NCBI GenBank assembly: GCA_023230585.1
Contig: JALNXB010000005.1
Coordinates: 1 to 64,000, forward strand
Length of the DNA stretch: 64,000 bases
Reading direction: 5' to 3'
Origin: a bacterium
GTDB taxonomy: Bacteria; Ratteibacteria; UBA8468; B48-G9; JAFGKM01
The position numbers and the translations under genes were made by a program. Under the pieces are notes generated by a model. The model was not told the origin of the DNA. It saw only the letters and a program-made list of their open reading frames with translations, and searched no databases. Shown one piece after another: positions 44,789 to 53,645 of this stretch. The first letter of the stretch is position 1, and each line of letters begins with the position of its first letter.

Positions 44789-45901
44789 ATGGTAAGTGAT
44801 AACAATTTGATTTTTGCGTTAATGAAAAAATCTAAAGAGATTGGTGCATCTGATATACATATTCACGTTGGTTCTCCCCCTGTAATGAGGATAAAGGGAG
44901 CTCTAATTAGGGTTGATGATGTGCCACTTCTTACCAATGAAAAAATAGACGAAATTGTGAAAGATGTGTTGGTAAAAGAGAGAGATAAGGTAACTCTTGA
45001 AGAACAAGGTAGTATAGATATTTCTCTTAGCGCACAAGGTATTGGAAGATTTAGAGTTAATTTTTATCGCCAAAGAGGCTCAACATCTATTGTTGCTCGT
45101 AGAATTTCTGATAAGATTCCTGATTTTCACTCCCTACACCTACCAGAATCTATGGCAAACACTTCTCGTTTTATTAATGGACTTGTCTTGGTAACTGGTC
45201 CTACTGGAAGCGGAAAATCTTCAACTCTTGCAGCTATAATCAATGATGTAAACAAGAAGAAGGCGTGCCATATATTATGTATTGAAGACCCTATAGAGTT
45301 TCTTTATACAAACGATAAGGCAATTATTACCCAGAGAGAAATAGGAATAGATGTAGATTCTTTCCGTGGTGCTCTTAAATATGCTGTGAGAGAAGATCCT
45401 GATATTATACTCATAGGAGAGATAAGAGACACTGATACAGTAGAGTTTGCTCTTCACGCAGCTGAAACAGGGCACCTTGTGTTGGGGACTTTACACAGTT
45501 CTAACGCTACACTTACTGTTTCAAGATTACTCAATTTTTTCCCCCAGAACAGACAACCACAAGTAAGAAAAGACCTTGCTTTACACTTGAGAGCCGTATA
45601 TTCTCAGTTACTATTGCCTTCAATTAAGGAAGATATACAGAGAGTACCGGCTTGCGAAATTATGTTTGTAAACTCTCTTATTTCCCGCCTTATAACAGAA
45701 GAGAAGGATGAAAAAATAATTAAAGCAATCAAAGCAGGTAAAGAAGAAGGTATGGTTGATTTTGAGAATTCTCTTGTAAACCTTGTGAATACTGAGTTTA
45801 TAGATAAAGATACTGCTCTTCTACATGCAGAAAATCCTCAAAGCGTAGAAATGAAATTGAGAGGTATATATTTAAGCGAAGAGGGCGGCATAGTAAATTA
45901 G
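44789..45901 (+). CDS. pilT: PilT-like type IV pilus retraction ATPase
   Basis: This 370-residue secretion ATPase has the N-terminal ASDIHIHVGSPPVMRIKG domain, Walker A GPTGSGKSS near 138, the Asp box CIEDPIEF, Walker B REDPDIILIGEIRDTDT, and the His box ETGHLVLGTLHSS. The length and the AIR-like motif AVREDPD fit PilT rather than the larger PilB, so it should power pilus retraction. The frame is open to 44735, but ATG 44789 has AGGAG upstream. No other pilus motor or platform gene is in this window. The C-terminal tail is longer than usual, about 30 residues after the last core helix. Confidence 0.92.
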   Translation: MVSDNNLIFALMKKSKEIGASDIHIHVGSPPVMRIKGALIRVDDVPLLTNEKIDEIVKDVLVKERDKVTLEEQGSIDISLSAQGIGRFRVNFYRQRGSTSIVARRISDKIPDFHSLHLPESMANTSRFINGLVLVTGPTGSGKSSTLAAIINDVNKKKACHILCIEDPIEFLYTNDKAIITQREIGIDVDSFRGALKYAVREDPDIILIGEIRDTDTVEFALHAAETGHLVLGTLHSSNATLTVSRLLNFFPQNRQPQVRKDLALHLRAVYSQLLLPSIKEDIQRVPACEIMFVNSLISRLITEEKDEKIIKAIKAGKEEGMVDFENSLVNLVNTEFIDKDTALLHAENPQSVEMKLRGIYLSEEGGIVN

Positions 45902-45979
45902 TTCTTTCCCTATTACACAAACTTATTGTTGTAACTTTAGCCATAAGAAAAACAGGTTATCTATTGTAATTTATAAACC

Positions 45980-47302
45980 TTATTTCGTATAGTTGTGAAC
46001 CGTTTTCTTAAAGGTTTTCTCCTGAATAGCAAGGTATTCTTCTTTTGTAAAGGGCATTTTTGCTTCTTTTATTATCGTTTTTGCTTCCACAGCACCGTCC
46101 CATAGCAAGTCAATTGCACATAAAGCAAGCATTTTAGCAGATGTTACATAAGCCATTTTTTTATCTTTTATATTATAATTGTTCCCATGGGATGAGCCTT
46201 CAGCACCGCCCAGATAAGGATGAATTGAAGGAATTACTTGAGAAACATCTCCCATATCTGTAGAAGAGGCTCTCGGTGGACTATAGAAAAAATTTTCTTC
46301 AGGTATAAAAGATAAAACATTCTTTTTATAAATTTCTATCAACTTTTTATTCTGAACCGTCGGCATATATCCAGGGATTGTTTGTATAGAAACCTTCGCA
46401 CCTAAAGCAAGGGCTCCTGCTTTTAAAGCCCTATCTGTTTTGTTAGCTGTTTCGATTATAGATTCAACGCTTGACGCTCTCACCTGAGTTTCCATAATAA
46501 CTTTAGGTGGCACCACATTTACAGCTGGATTAAGTATTTCATATACTGAATGAACTCTAACCCTATCATTATCTTTAAATGTTTCGTTCTGAGCATTAAG
46601 AGCAGTAAGTGCTATATTTGCCGCCTGTAAAGTATTTATACCTGAGTGGGGACCAGCAGCGTGAGCCGCTTTACCTTCAAAAGAAGAAAATTTAAATACA
46701 AACCCATTATGAGATTCCGTAAACCCTGCTTTGTTACCCATTGTTGTATGTATCATCATTGCCATATCTACATCATCGAAACATCCAATTTTTATAAATT
46801 CTTGTTTACCTGCAAGAAATGATATTTTCCCCTTTTTTCTAAGTGATAACCTATACTCAATATCATTAAGTTCTTCTGCAGGGACAGCCATAAAAGAAAT
46901 ATTGCCTGACAAATAAGGCATAATACCGCTATTTTTAAAAGCAATAGCAGCTCCAAGCAGACCTGCTATCTGAGCGTTATGTCCGCACGCATGAGCTGCT
47001 CCTGTTTGTTTATCAGCTAAAGGATGGTCAGGAACAGGTAGAGCGTCCAATTCTCCAAGCAGAGCAAGAGTTGGACCCTTTTTACCACCTTTCAAATCAG
47101 CACGCACGCCTGTTATTGCTAGCCCTGAACGAAAAGGTATATCTTTTTTTTCTAATATTTCCTGGACATAGGAAGAGGTTTTAAATTCTTGAAACCCTTT
47201 TTCTGGCATCCTAAAAATCTTCTCCCCAATTTCTATTATTTCTTTAGAGTGTTTATCTATAACCTTACATATCTCTTTTTTTGCTTTTTCTCTCTTTTTC
47301 AT
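45980..47302 (-). CDS. M20-family amidohydrolase/peptidase
   Basis: This 440-residue zinc hydrolase has GPTLALLGELDALPVPDHP near 80-95, AAHACGHNAQIAGLLGAA near 107-124 (metal-binding Cys/His), MIHTTMGN, the lid-domain GKAAHAAGPHSGINTL, and TDMGDVSQVIPSIHPYLG with a late His in EGSSHGNN. The pattern is closest to aminobenzoyl-glutamate or N-acyl-amino-acid hydrolases of the AbgB/HipO type. AGTGGAGA precedes the start. It is the last gene of the set starting at 50172, 36 bp after the dehydratase beta-subunit gene. Confidence 0.85.
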   Translation of the reverse strand: MKKREKAKKEICKVIDKHSKEIIEIGEKIFRMPEKGFQEFKTSSYVQEILEKKDIPFRSGLAITGVRADLKGGKKGPTLALLGELDALPVPDHPLADKQTGAAHACGHNAQIAGLLGAAIAFKNSGIMPYLSGNISFMAVPAEELNDIEYRLSLRKKGKISFLAGKQEFIKIGCFDDVDMAMMIHTTMGNKAGFTESHNGFVFKFSSFEGKAAHAAGPHSGINTLQAANIALTALNAQNETFKDNDRVRVHSVYEILNPAVNVVPPKVIMETQVRASSVESIIETANKTDRALKAGALALGAKVSIQTIPGYMPTVQNKKLIEIYKKNVLSFIPEENFFYSPPRASSTDMGDVSQVIPSIHPYLGGAEGSSHGNNYNIKDKKMAYVTSAKMLALCAIDLLWDGAVEAKTIIKEAKMPFTKEEYLAIQEKTFKKTVHNYTK

Positions 47303-47338
47303 AAAATCTCCACTTTTTAGAAGAGCAATTCAAAAATA

Positions 47339-47956
47339 TTAGATTTCTGTATATTTGTAATCTAAAGGAATTCGATTTTTATCATATACCTGTTTAAGTT
47401 TATCTTTTGAACTAACAACAATATTATTAAAATAGTTGTTACCTTTACTATCAATATCTACAAGGAAAGGACCAAAATTTTTTACATCAAAAATCCACGT
47501 CGCTTCGGTGGCACCTATATCTTCAAGAAAAAACACTCTCTCTACCCTCACAATCTGTCTTGCTAAAAGAACAGGGTATATAGCTATAGGGGCAAGGTGT
47601 ACCGCACCAATTTTTTTCATAGCGTCCGTAGTTGTCTTTCCCATTGTTCCTTTCCCTATAAGAGCCCTTGTTTTTAGTTTTTCAATAAGAATACCTGCAT
47701 ACTTTTCCATTCTTATGCTTGTTGTGGGAGTTAAACCTAATACCTCCCAACTCGAATTATCCTTTTTCATCACAGGACCTACGTGCATCATTACATTTAT
47801 ATTTGAATAATCCAGTTCAGGAAGAATGTTTTCCTCCACCGCTCTTATATAAAAGGACTCTCTACCGGTAAATATTTTTCCAGTAAGAACAACCTGTTCT
47901 CCAACATTTAGGTCTCTTGTCTGTTTTTCATCAAGAGGTAAAATAAGTTCTCTCAT
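47339..47956 (-). CDS. Class I fumarase/L-tartrate dehydratase, beta subunit
   Basis: This 205-residue protein has LTGKIFTGRESFYIRA, MHVGPVMKK, TPTTSIRMEKYAGILIEK and ALIGKGTMGKTT, then FFLEDIGATEATWIFDV. These match the C-terminal domain of class I hydro-lyases. It would join the alpha subunit to hydrate or dehydrate a C4 dicarboxylate using a [4Fe-4S] cluster. Its ATG overlaps the alpha-subunit stop by four bases (ATGA). Fumarate, tartrate and related substrates cannot be separated by sequence. Confidence 0.88.
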   Translation of the reverse strand: MRELILPLDEKQTRDLNVGEQVVLTGKIFTGRESFYIRAVEENILPELDYSNINVMMHVGPVMKKDNSSWEVLGLTPTTSIRMEKYAGILIEKLKTRALIGKGTMGKTTTDAMKKIGAVHLAPIAIYPVLLARQIVRVERVFFLEDIGATEATWIFDVKNFGPFLVDIDSKGNNYFNNIVVSSKDKLKQVYDKNRIPLDYKYTEI

Positions 47957-48894
47957 TGGGTTTCTCCTCTTTCAAACCAATCTGGATAATCAGCAAATTC
48001 AATTTTTCCATCAGGGTATATTCTCGCAGTAGCACGACGGCATACTGAACACTGACAGTTGAAAGCAACCGGAAGAGCAGCAGTATGAGAAGCAGCATAT
48101 TCTATATGGAGATCCAGAAGCGAAACTCCTCCCCCCAGCCCCATTGAACCTATCATAAGAGAGTTTATATCTTCCATTAAAGAAATCTCCATATCTGAAA
48201 TAAGTTTTTCAGGGTGCCTGCTACCAACAGGTATTAGAAGTGCAGATTCTTTTGCCAGTTTCATGCATAAATCAGCTGTACCTCCTATGCCTACGCCTAT
48301 AAGATTGGGCGGACAACTCTTCCCCGCTTCCATTGCCCTTAAAGCAGAATCTATAATAAATTTTTTTATACCTTTAATTCCATCCACAGGTGTTGTCATT
48401 CTATAAAATGTGCCAAAAATTTCTGACCCCCCACCTTTAGGAGTAAATGTTGCTTCTATATAATCTATCTCTGAAGAAAACTTTATCTCTATTTTTGGAA
48501 GAAACTGTATCACATTAGTTCCTGGATTATACCTTGTTAAAGGATGTACCATAGTTTTACGCAAGTAATTTTTTTGTGTTGCTTTTTTTACAGCGTCGCA
48601 ACATATTTCATATATAGAAGAGAATCCTTTTTCAAGTAAAACATTGTTACCTACCCTGAAATAAAAAAGAGGATACCCAGTATCGGGACACGCCAACAAA
48701 GATTCTTTTTCACAAGTATTCAGATTATCAAGGGTTGTTTTTATGCTATATTCGGCCATACTACCTGAAACTTCTTCGTTGGCAATTGTCTTGATACAAT
48801 CTTTCACATCTTCAGGGACAGTTGTAACACTCTTTACAATAAGGTTATCCAACACTTCTTCGATTCTTGAATTAAGTATTACATTTTTTTTCAT
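47953..48894 (-). CDS. Class I fumarase/L-tartrate dehydratase, alpha subunit
   Basis: This 313-residue iron-sulfur protein has LLACPDTGYPLFYF (first cluster Cys), GGGSEIFGTFYRMTTP, NLIGVGIGGTADLCMKLA, and near the C-terminus FNCQCSVCRRATARI, which holds further Cys residues. The C-x-C-x-x-C cluster near 290 is unusual compared with the single Cys of typical family members. It pairs with the beta subunit (four-base overlap). It starts 6 bp after the C45-like gene, so the three are co-translated. Confidence 0.85.
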   Translation of the reverse strand: MKKNVILNSRIEEVLDNLIVKSVTTVPEDVKDCIKTIANEEVSGSMAEYSIKTTLDNLNTCEKESLLACPDTGYPLFYFRVGNNVLLEKGFSSIYEICCDAVKKATQKNYLRKTMVHPLTRYNPGTNVIQFLPKIEIKFSSEIDYIEATFTPKGGGSEIFGTFYRMTTPVDGIKGIKKFIIDSALRAMEAGKSCPPNLIGVGIGGTADLCMKLAKESALLIPVGSRHPEKLISDMEISLMEDINSLMIGSMGLGGGVSLLDLHIEYAASHTAALPVAFNCQCSVCRRATARIYPDGKIEFADYPDWFERGETQ

Positions 48895-48900
48895 AATTTC

Positions 48901-50172
48901 TCACATTAATTTTCTTAGTTCTTTATACGCTTCTTTTAAAAGAGAGGATGTATCATTCTTTAAATTGAACGCATCTTCTTCCCATTTGTTTATCTGGGAT
49001 AATAGTTTTTCGTTATCTATATCTCCTGAATATTGTTTGTTTTTAAAAGAGAAAAACCCGTTAAGTAAAGGAAGATAAGTATTAGTGTAAGAGACAGGGA
49101 TAGGAATAAAAAAAGAATATAATGGATTGCTACAACAAGCATAATTTAAAGAATTCATTGGGTTTTCTTTATCAATAATTTGAAATTGAGCCGATACTGT
49201 ATCAAACATATTGCATCTACCATTTTTACATAAACTGTTAGGAAGATTTTTTGTGTCTCTTGTAAAAGAAGAGATAACTTTTGGTGAAAGGGTATCAATA
49301 TTTTTTTTAAGAAGGTATTTTAACCTTTTTCTACGGGTAAGAGTATTTTCTGATGGTGGTTTAGATTCCCATTTTTTTGCCGTAGGAGTTGTAAAATTGT
49401 TAGTAGTAACCCAACTTCCTTCTAAAATAAATTTAGAAGTATATTCCTGAAAATTGTTTTCTACCAGAAGCCCTTTTTGAGTATCTGTAAATAAAAATAT
49501 ATTACCTTTCTTACCGCTAGCGCCTCCTAAAACTTTTTCATCGATCAGTTTTTCTATCAAAGGAGGGATATCATCTACCGAACTTGCTCTCTCAGAAATA
49601 TATCTCATTATATGGCATTGGTTTAGTAAAGGTTTACCAGAAGGGTCTTTAACAAAAGAACCCGTATTATTAGCCCCAGCTAAACACTTCTCATTAAAAA
49701 AATGAGCATATCCCATATTTCCTATATCTCTACCTGCTTGAGAAGATAAAAACCCTTTACTCTTCAAAGAAAAAAACGATTGAGGGAAGTTTTTTTGATC
49801 TCTTATTTTAAGCAGTATATTTCTTTTTGGTTCGACAAGTAGAAAAGAAGAACAATTTAAAAAGTTATCTTGATAAAAATTTGGAGGTAAATTAGAATAA
49901 AATCCGTGAGGCAAACAATTTAACAAAATTAAGTTATCTACATCAATACCAGTAATATCTGATTGACCTTTAATTTCCTCAAGCCAATGAGGTGAGATAC
50001 GAGAGAGTATGGAAGTAAAATCTTTTATCCGAGCATTTAAAATATTGGTAGGAAGTTTTTTTATACTCTGTATTTTTTTAATTAACTTGACATGTAATAA
50101 AAGTGTTTCTTTTGTATACTTACCTATTTTTTTACCGTTTTGATAAGCAGTACCACTTAATTCAATGAACAT
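48901..50172 (-). CDS. C45/AAT-type N-terminal nucleophile acyltransferase-hydrolase
   Basis: This 423-residue protein begins IELSGTAYQNGKKIGKYT, typical of acyl-coenzyme A:6-aminopenicillanic acid acyltransferase-like enzymes. NCSSFLLVEPKRNILLKIRDQ places the nucleophile Cys107 after an Asn, as required for self-cleavage. WVTTNNFTTP and GRCNMFDTVSAQF follow. Such enzymes hydrolyse or transfer acyl amides. No signal peptide is visible. GGAGTG precedes the start. It heads the operon with the class I hydro-lyase pair and the M20 hydrolase, suggesting catabolism of an N-acylated compound to a C4 acid. Confidence 0.72.
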   Translation of the reverse strand: MFIELSGTAYQNGKKIGKYTKETLLLHVKLIKKIQSIKKLPTNILNARIKDFTSILSRISPHWLEEIKGQSDITGIDVDNLILLNCLPHGFYSNLPPNFYQDNFLNCSSFLLVEPKRNILLKIRDQKNFPQSFFSLKSKGFLSSQAGRDIGNMGYAHFFNEKCLAGANNTGSFVKDPSGKPLLNQCHIMRYISERASSVDDIPPLIEKLIDEKVLGGASGKKGNIFLFTDTQKGLLVENNFQEYTSKFILEGSWVTTNNFTTPTAKKWESKPPSENTLTRRKRLKYLLKKNIDTLSPKVISSFTRDTKNLPNSLCKNGRCNMFDTVSAQFQIIDKENPMNSLNYACCSNPLYSFFIPIPVSYTNTYLPLLNGFFSFKNKQYSGDIDNEKLLSQINKWEEDAFNLKNDTSSLLKEAYKELRKLM

Positions 50173-50264
50173 TTTTCACTCCAATTGAACTACATCAAAA
50201 GGTTTTATTCTTTTAATATTTCAAGTAATAAACCTTTTACTCACACTTAGCAATTCAAAAAAAG

Positions 50265-50336
50265 TAGCGGGATGGGGATTCGAACCCCAGACGGGCCGGG
50301 TATGAGCCGACTGCTCTGCCACTGAGCTATCCCGCC
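50265..50336 (-). tRNA. tRNA-Met(CAT) (elongator or Ile2-type)
   Basis: On the minus strand the acceptor GGCGGGA/TCCCGCT has a G1-U72 wobble. The anticodon stem GTCGG/CCGGC holds loop CTCATAC (anticodon CAT), and the T arm is TGGGG-TTCGAAT-CCCCA. The G1 pair and lack of the GGG/CCC anticodon stem argue against an initiator. A T7 run follows; CCA is not encoded. Confidence 0.93.
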
Positions 50337-50393
50337 AAAAAATAAATCTTTTATTTATTATTATATGAGATTTACTATTTTACTCTTTTTTTA

Positions 50394-50981
50394 TTATTTT
50401 TGCAAATAAAGGGCAAGTTGTTTAAACGCATTTGCTCTATGGCTTCTAATATTTTTCTCTACACTGGTTAGTTGTGCAAAAGTTTTTCTTTCAGGTAAAA
50501 CCATAAAGACAGGGTCGTATCCAAACCCATTGTTGCCTTTGGGTTCAAAAGAAATAAACCCTAAAACCTCACCTTTAAAAATTTTTATCCCTTTTGAGTC
50601 AATAAAAGCGATTACTGTCACAAATTTTGCTACCCTATCTTCAATGTTTTTATAGGTTGATAGCAAGTTAAGAAGTTTTTTTATATTTTCCTGGTCATTA
50701 CCGTGTTCTCCAGAAAACCTTGCAGAATTAACCCCCGGTAAACCACCAAGTTTATCAACCTCAAGTCCAGAATCTTCACCAGCAACCGGTTCTGTATGAA
50801 GTTTTTCTTTCAAATGTAAAGCTTTCGTAAGAGCGTTCTCTTCAAAAGTTTTCCCTGTCTCTTCAGGAAAAAATATATCTGAAGGTGTTGGTAGAACGGC
50901 AATATTTGTTAATTGCATTATCTTCTCAACTTCTTTAATCTTATTAAGGTTTTTAGTAGCCAAGTAAAAATAGGATTTCAT
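50394..50981 (-). CDS. rdgB: XTP/dITP diphosphatase (RdgB/HAM1)
   Basis: This 195-residue nucleotide-pool sanitising enzyme has LATKNLNKIKEVEKIM at the N-terminus, EETGKTFEENALTKAL, AGEDSGLEVDKLGGLPGVNSARFSG and NGFGYDPVF with the metal and base-binding residues, then SHRANAF. It removes non-canonical purine triphosphates. Its start lies inside the 3' end of rph, a 29-bp overlap, so it is translationally linked. The length is normal. Confidence 0.95.
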   Translation of the reverse strand: MKSYFYLATKNLNKIKEVEKIMQLTNIAVLPTPSDIFFPEETGKTFEENALTKALHLKEKLHTEPVAGEDSGLEVDKLGGLPGVNSARFSGEHGNDQENIKKLLNLLSTYKNIEDRVAKFVTVIAFIDSKGIKIFKGEVLGFISFEPKGNNGFGYDPVFMVLPERKTFAQLTSVEKNIRSHRANAFKQLALYLQK

Positions 50982-51693
50982 CTTTCAGTATCTCTCGCTC
51001 AATTTCAATAATCTCTTTTATACCCTTTTCTGATATTTCAAGAAGTGAAGAGAGTGATTTTTTATCAAAAGGCGCTCCCTCTGCTGCACCTTGTATTTCA
51101 ATAAATTCACCATTACCTGTCATAACAACATTAAAATCAACAGACGCAACTGAATCTTCTGAATAATCAAGGTCTATCAAATGTTTTCCATAAACTATGC
51201 CAACACTTATAGCAGCAAGGTAATCCCTTAAAATCGGCAACTTAATCTTGCCTGATTTTTTAAGTTTTGAAAGTGCCTCTACAAGAGCTATAAATGCTCC
51301 TGTTATTGCTGCTGTTCTTGTGCTGCCATCTGCCTGTAAAACATCACAATCAACATAAAGTGTTCTTTCTCCGATTTTTTGCAAATCAAGAATTCCTCTC
51401 AAAGAACGACCTATCATTCTTTGTATCTCTTGGCTTCTACCTGCAAGATTAGAGTTTCTTTGGCTTCGCTGGTTTGTTGAGGCTGGAAGTAACGAATACT
51501 CAGCAGTAAGCCAACCGTTCCCAGTATCTCGTAAAAAAAACGGGACTTTATCCTCTTGGTTAACAGCACATATAACCTTAGTGTCTCCAAGTTCTATCAA
51601 ACATGACCCGAGAGCATATTTAAGAAAACTTTTTGTAATTTTTAGTTCTCTTATTCCCGATTCACTTCTGTTGCCTCGTCTTTTCAATTCCAT
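50953..51693 (-). CDS. rph: Ribonuclease PH
   Basis: This 246-residue phosphorolytic 3'-5' exoribonuclease trims tRNA 3' ends. SFLKYALGSCLIELGDTKVICAV, GWLTAEYSLLPASTNQR, GRSQEIQRMIGRSLRGI, YVDCDVLQADGSTRTAAITGAFIAL and VDFNVVMTGNGEFIEIQGAAEG are all family signatures. The length is normal. It overlaps rdgB by 29 bp, a common gene pair. Confidence 0.96.
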   Translation of the reverse strand: MELKRRGNRSESGIRELKITKSFLKYALGSCLIELGDTKVICAVNQEDKVPFFLRDTGNGWLTAEYSLLPASTNQRSQRNSNLAGRSQEIQRMIGRSLRGILDLQKIGERTLYVDCDVLQADGSTRTAAITGAFIALVEALSKLKKSGKIKLPILRDYLAAISVGIVYGKHLIDLDYSEDSVASVDFNVVMTGNGEFIEIQGAAEGAPFDKKSLSSLLEISEKGIKEIIEIEREILKDEILFLLGY

Positions 51694-51715
51694 TTTATTA
51701 ATTCCTTATATAGTT

Positions 51716-53623
51716 TTAAAGAAAAATAGGAGACAAAAAAATATAGAAAGAAAAATCTTCATCATTCTTTCTTATCTTCATATTCAACTCCCAACAATGT
51801 AACTTCTTCCATATTTCAATTGTCCTACGGTTAAAAGAGGCATCGTTCACATCATAACAAAGGTTGATAGCATATTTCCAACTACTACCTACGCTATGAT
51901 TGAATCCTGCATTAATACCTGATATATCTCCTTGCTCATCATACCTTGTTCCAAATGAAAATTGTTTATCTTTATAGTCTACAACCATATCATTTGCACC
52001 AAAAACATATTTACCTTTCACCATATCCCATTGATTGTCTCCTAATAAAGATATATTTTTGGTTATTTTAAAATCGTATTTTAAGGTTGTTTCTTCAAAA
52101 TCTTTATTGGTTATATTATATAGGTTCTCAAACGAAATAATCTGAGGGTATTTTTCATAACGCCATATTGACCAGTCCAATGCGGTTTTTGCATAAAGAC
52201 CATTGTTTATGTTCTCCACTCTATCAAAATATTCAAGCTTATCTTTATTGTATTTTGCTGTTCTGTATAAGAGAGAAAATGATGGGTTCAAATATCCTAC
52301 AAAATCTGTCTCTTCTCTTTTTAATAGGATTGAACTTTTTAATCCTATCTCACCCAAAAGATTCAATCTGTTTTCTTCAGAATTTCTATAGTCAACCCCT
52401 GCCAATGATATGTATGGTGAAAAAACAAAATATCCAGATTCATTACGAGTAGAAAGAGTTAAAGACTCAACACTTCTTAAGGTATACTCTTTATCTTTAT
52501 AAAAATTTGTTATACGGAAATCATTTTCTAAATATATGGGGGTTTGAGGCACTTTTAATATTGGAGTATAAAACCTCAACTCTGGTATTTTTTCTATATT
52601 TAAAAAATCGTCTCCTGCACTATCTCTAAATCCTATATGAAAAATTCCACTTTCAAAATTCTTAGTTAATGCAATATGGTTGTAGGTTCTACTTTTATTG
52701 TAGTATGTGTCTTTAAAGAAATCATAAAAAAAATCTTTATCATACATCCATCTCCAATCAATAATAACATTAAAAGGTATACTGGAAAGAGAAAAAGGTT
52801 TAGATAGTTCAGTAAATCCACCATATTCAAATTCACCCTTATCAAATTGATAAGAAAGAAATGCAGATAGTTTAAAATTCTTATCTTCAGAAACAACCTC
52901 AGGACCAGCACCTATACTTTTTGTGCCAATATTAACTTTTGTGGCTAATGAGATATCAGAAGTTTCTGAGACTCTATGATTAAATATCATCTCCAATGTT
53001 TTACCCACACGGGAAGTATGCCCTGTACTTATCAAGAAAGGTGATGACTTGGTCTTATAATCAATGGTAATACGCGGAAAATAAAAGACAGCAAATTTTT
53101 CTCCAAGAAAAAGTTTCATCTTTTCTGCTTTCAAGTAATCTTTATGCACATACTTAATCTTCTCCACAGCCAACCTATAATGAGGGTTCTCTTTATCGCA
53201 ACTTGTTATATACCCTTTATACAAAAAAAGTGTTGTTTTATCTCTCTCTACTTTTTCTGCTTTTCCATATAAAGGTGGAACTTTAAAGGTAGAGTTAAGC
53301 ATTACTCCTTCTTCTTGGTACACATTATAAAAAAAACTTTCAGCCCTAAAAGTTCCTTCTATGGTTTCAACATCAACAACCCCTTCTATATTTATTTCAC
53401 CTGTAGATTGGTTAAATATTGCTTCGTTACATATAATATTTATATCATCCAAAACAACTTTTACGTTGCCTGAAAGAATAAATTTATAAGGTTCACTTGA
53501 CTCATCAAACTCAACATTCAGGTTGTCTGAAGTATAATAGATGGTCTTACCGGCAGGAAACAGCGAGCTACAAAAAAAAAGAAAAACCAATATAAGAAAA
53601 GATGTTATAAACTTTATCTTCAT
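51716..53623 (-). CDS. LptD/OstA-like outer-membrane LPS-assembly protein
   Basis: This 635-residue protein has a signal peptide (FITSFLILVFLFFCSSLFPA), an OstA/LptA-like beta-jellyroll (about 28-150) with NVKVVLDDINIICNEAIFNQSTGEINIEG, and a long aromatic-rich beta-barrel that ends in SPIFL, a terminal Phe-Leu. YITSCDKENPHYRLAVEKIKY is a typical LptD segment. It should insert lipopolysaccharide into the outer leaflet. Only one Cys remains in that segment after signal cleavage, so the E. coli disulphide pattern is absent. The start is 22 bp upstream of none but downstream of the isomerase gene at 53646 on the same strand. Confidence 0.8.
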   Translation of the reverse strand: MKIKFITSFLILVFLFFCSSLFPAGKTIYYTSDNLNVEFDESSEPYKFILSGNVKVVLDDINIICNEAIFNQSTGEINIEGVVDVETIEGTFRAESFFYNVYQEEGVMLNSTFKVPPLYGKAEKVERDKTTLFLYKGYITSCDKENPHYRLAVEKIKYVHKDYLKAEKMKLFLGEKFAVFYFPRITIDYKTKSSPFLISTGHTSRVGKTLEMIFNHRVSETSDISLATKVNIGTKSIGAGPEVVSEDKNFKLSAFLSYQFDKGEFEYGGFTELSKPFSLSSIPFNVIIDWRWMYDKDFFYDFFKDTYYNKSRTYNHIALTKNFESGIFHIGFRDSAGDDFLNIEKIPELRFYTPILKVPQTPIYLENDFRITNFYKDKEYTLRSVESLTLSTRNESGYFVFSPYISLAGVDYRNSEENRLNLLGEIGLKSSILLKREETDFVGYLNPSFSLLYRTAKYNKDKLEYFDRVENINNGLYAKTALDWSIWRYEKYPQIISFENLYNITNKDFEETTLKYDFKITKNISLLGDNQWDMVKGKYVFGANDMVVDYKDKQFSFGTRYDEQGDISGINAGFNHSVGSSWKYAINLCYDVNDASFNRRTIEIWKKLHCWELNMKIRKNDEDFSFYIFLSPIFL

Positions 53624-53645
53624 AGTAGAAAAACTTCACATAACC

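Noticed and set aside
47436..47810. 124-residue plus-strand ORF opposite the dehydratase beta-subunit gene
   Set aside because: It is a shadow frame of a conserved enzyme gene.
50265..50336. Initiator tRNA-fMet
   Set aside because: Position 1 is paired (G-U) and the anticodon stem lacks the three G-C pairs typical of initiators.
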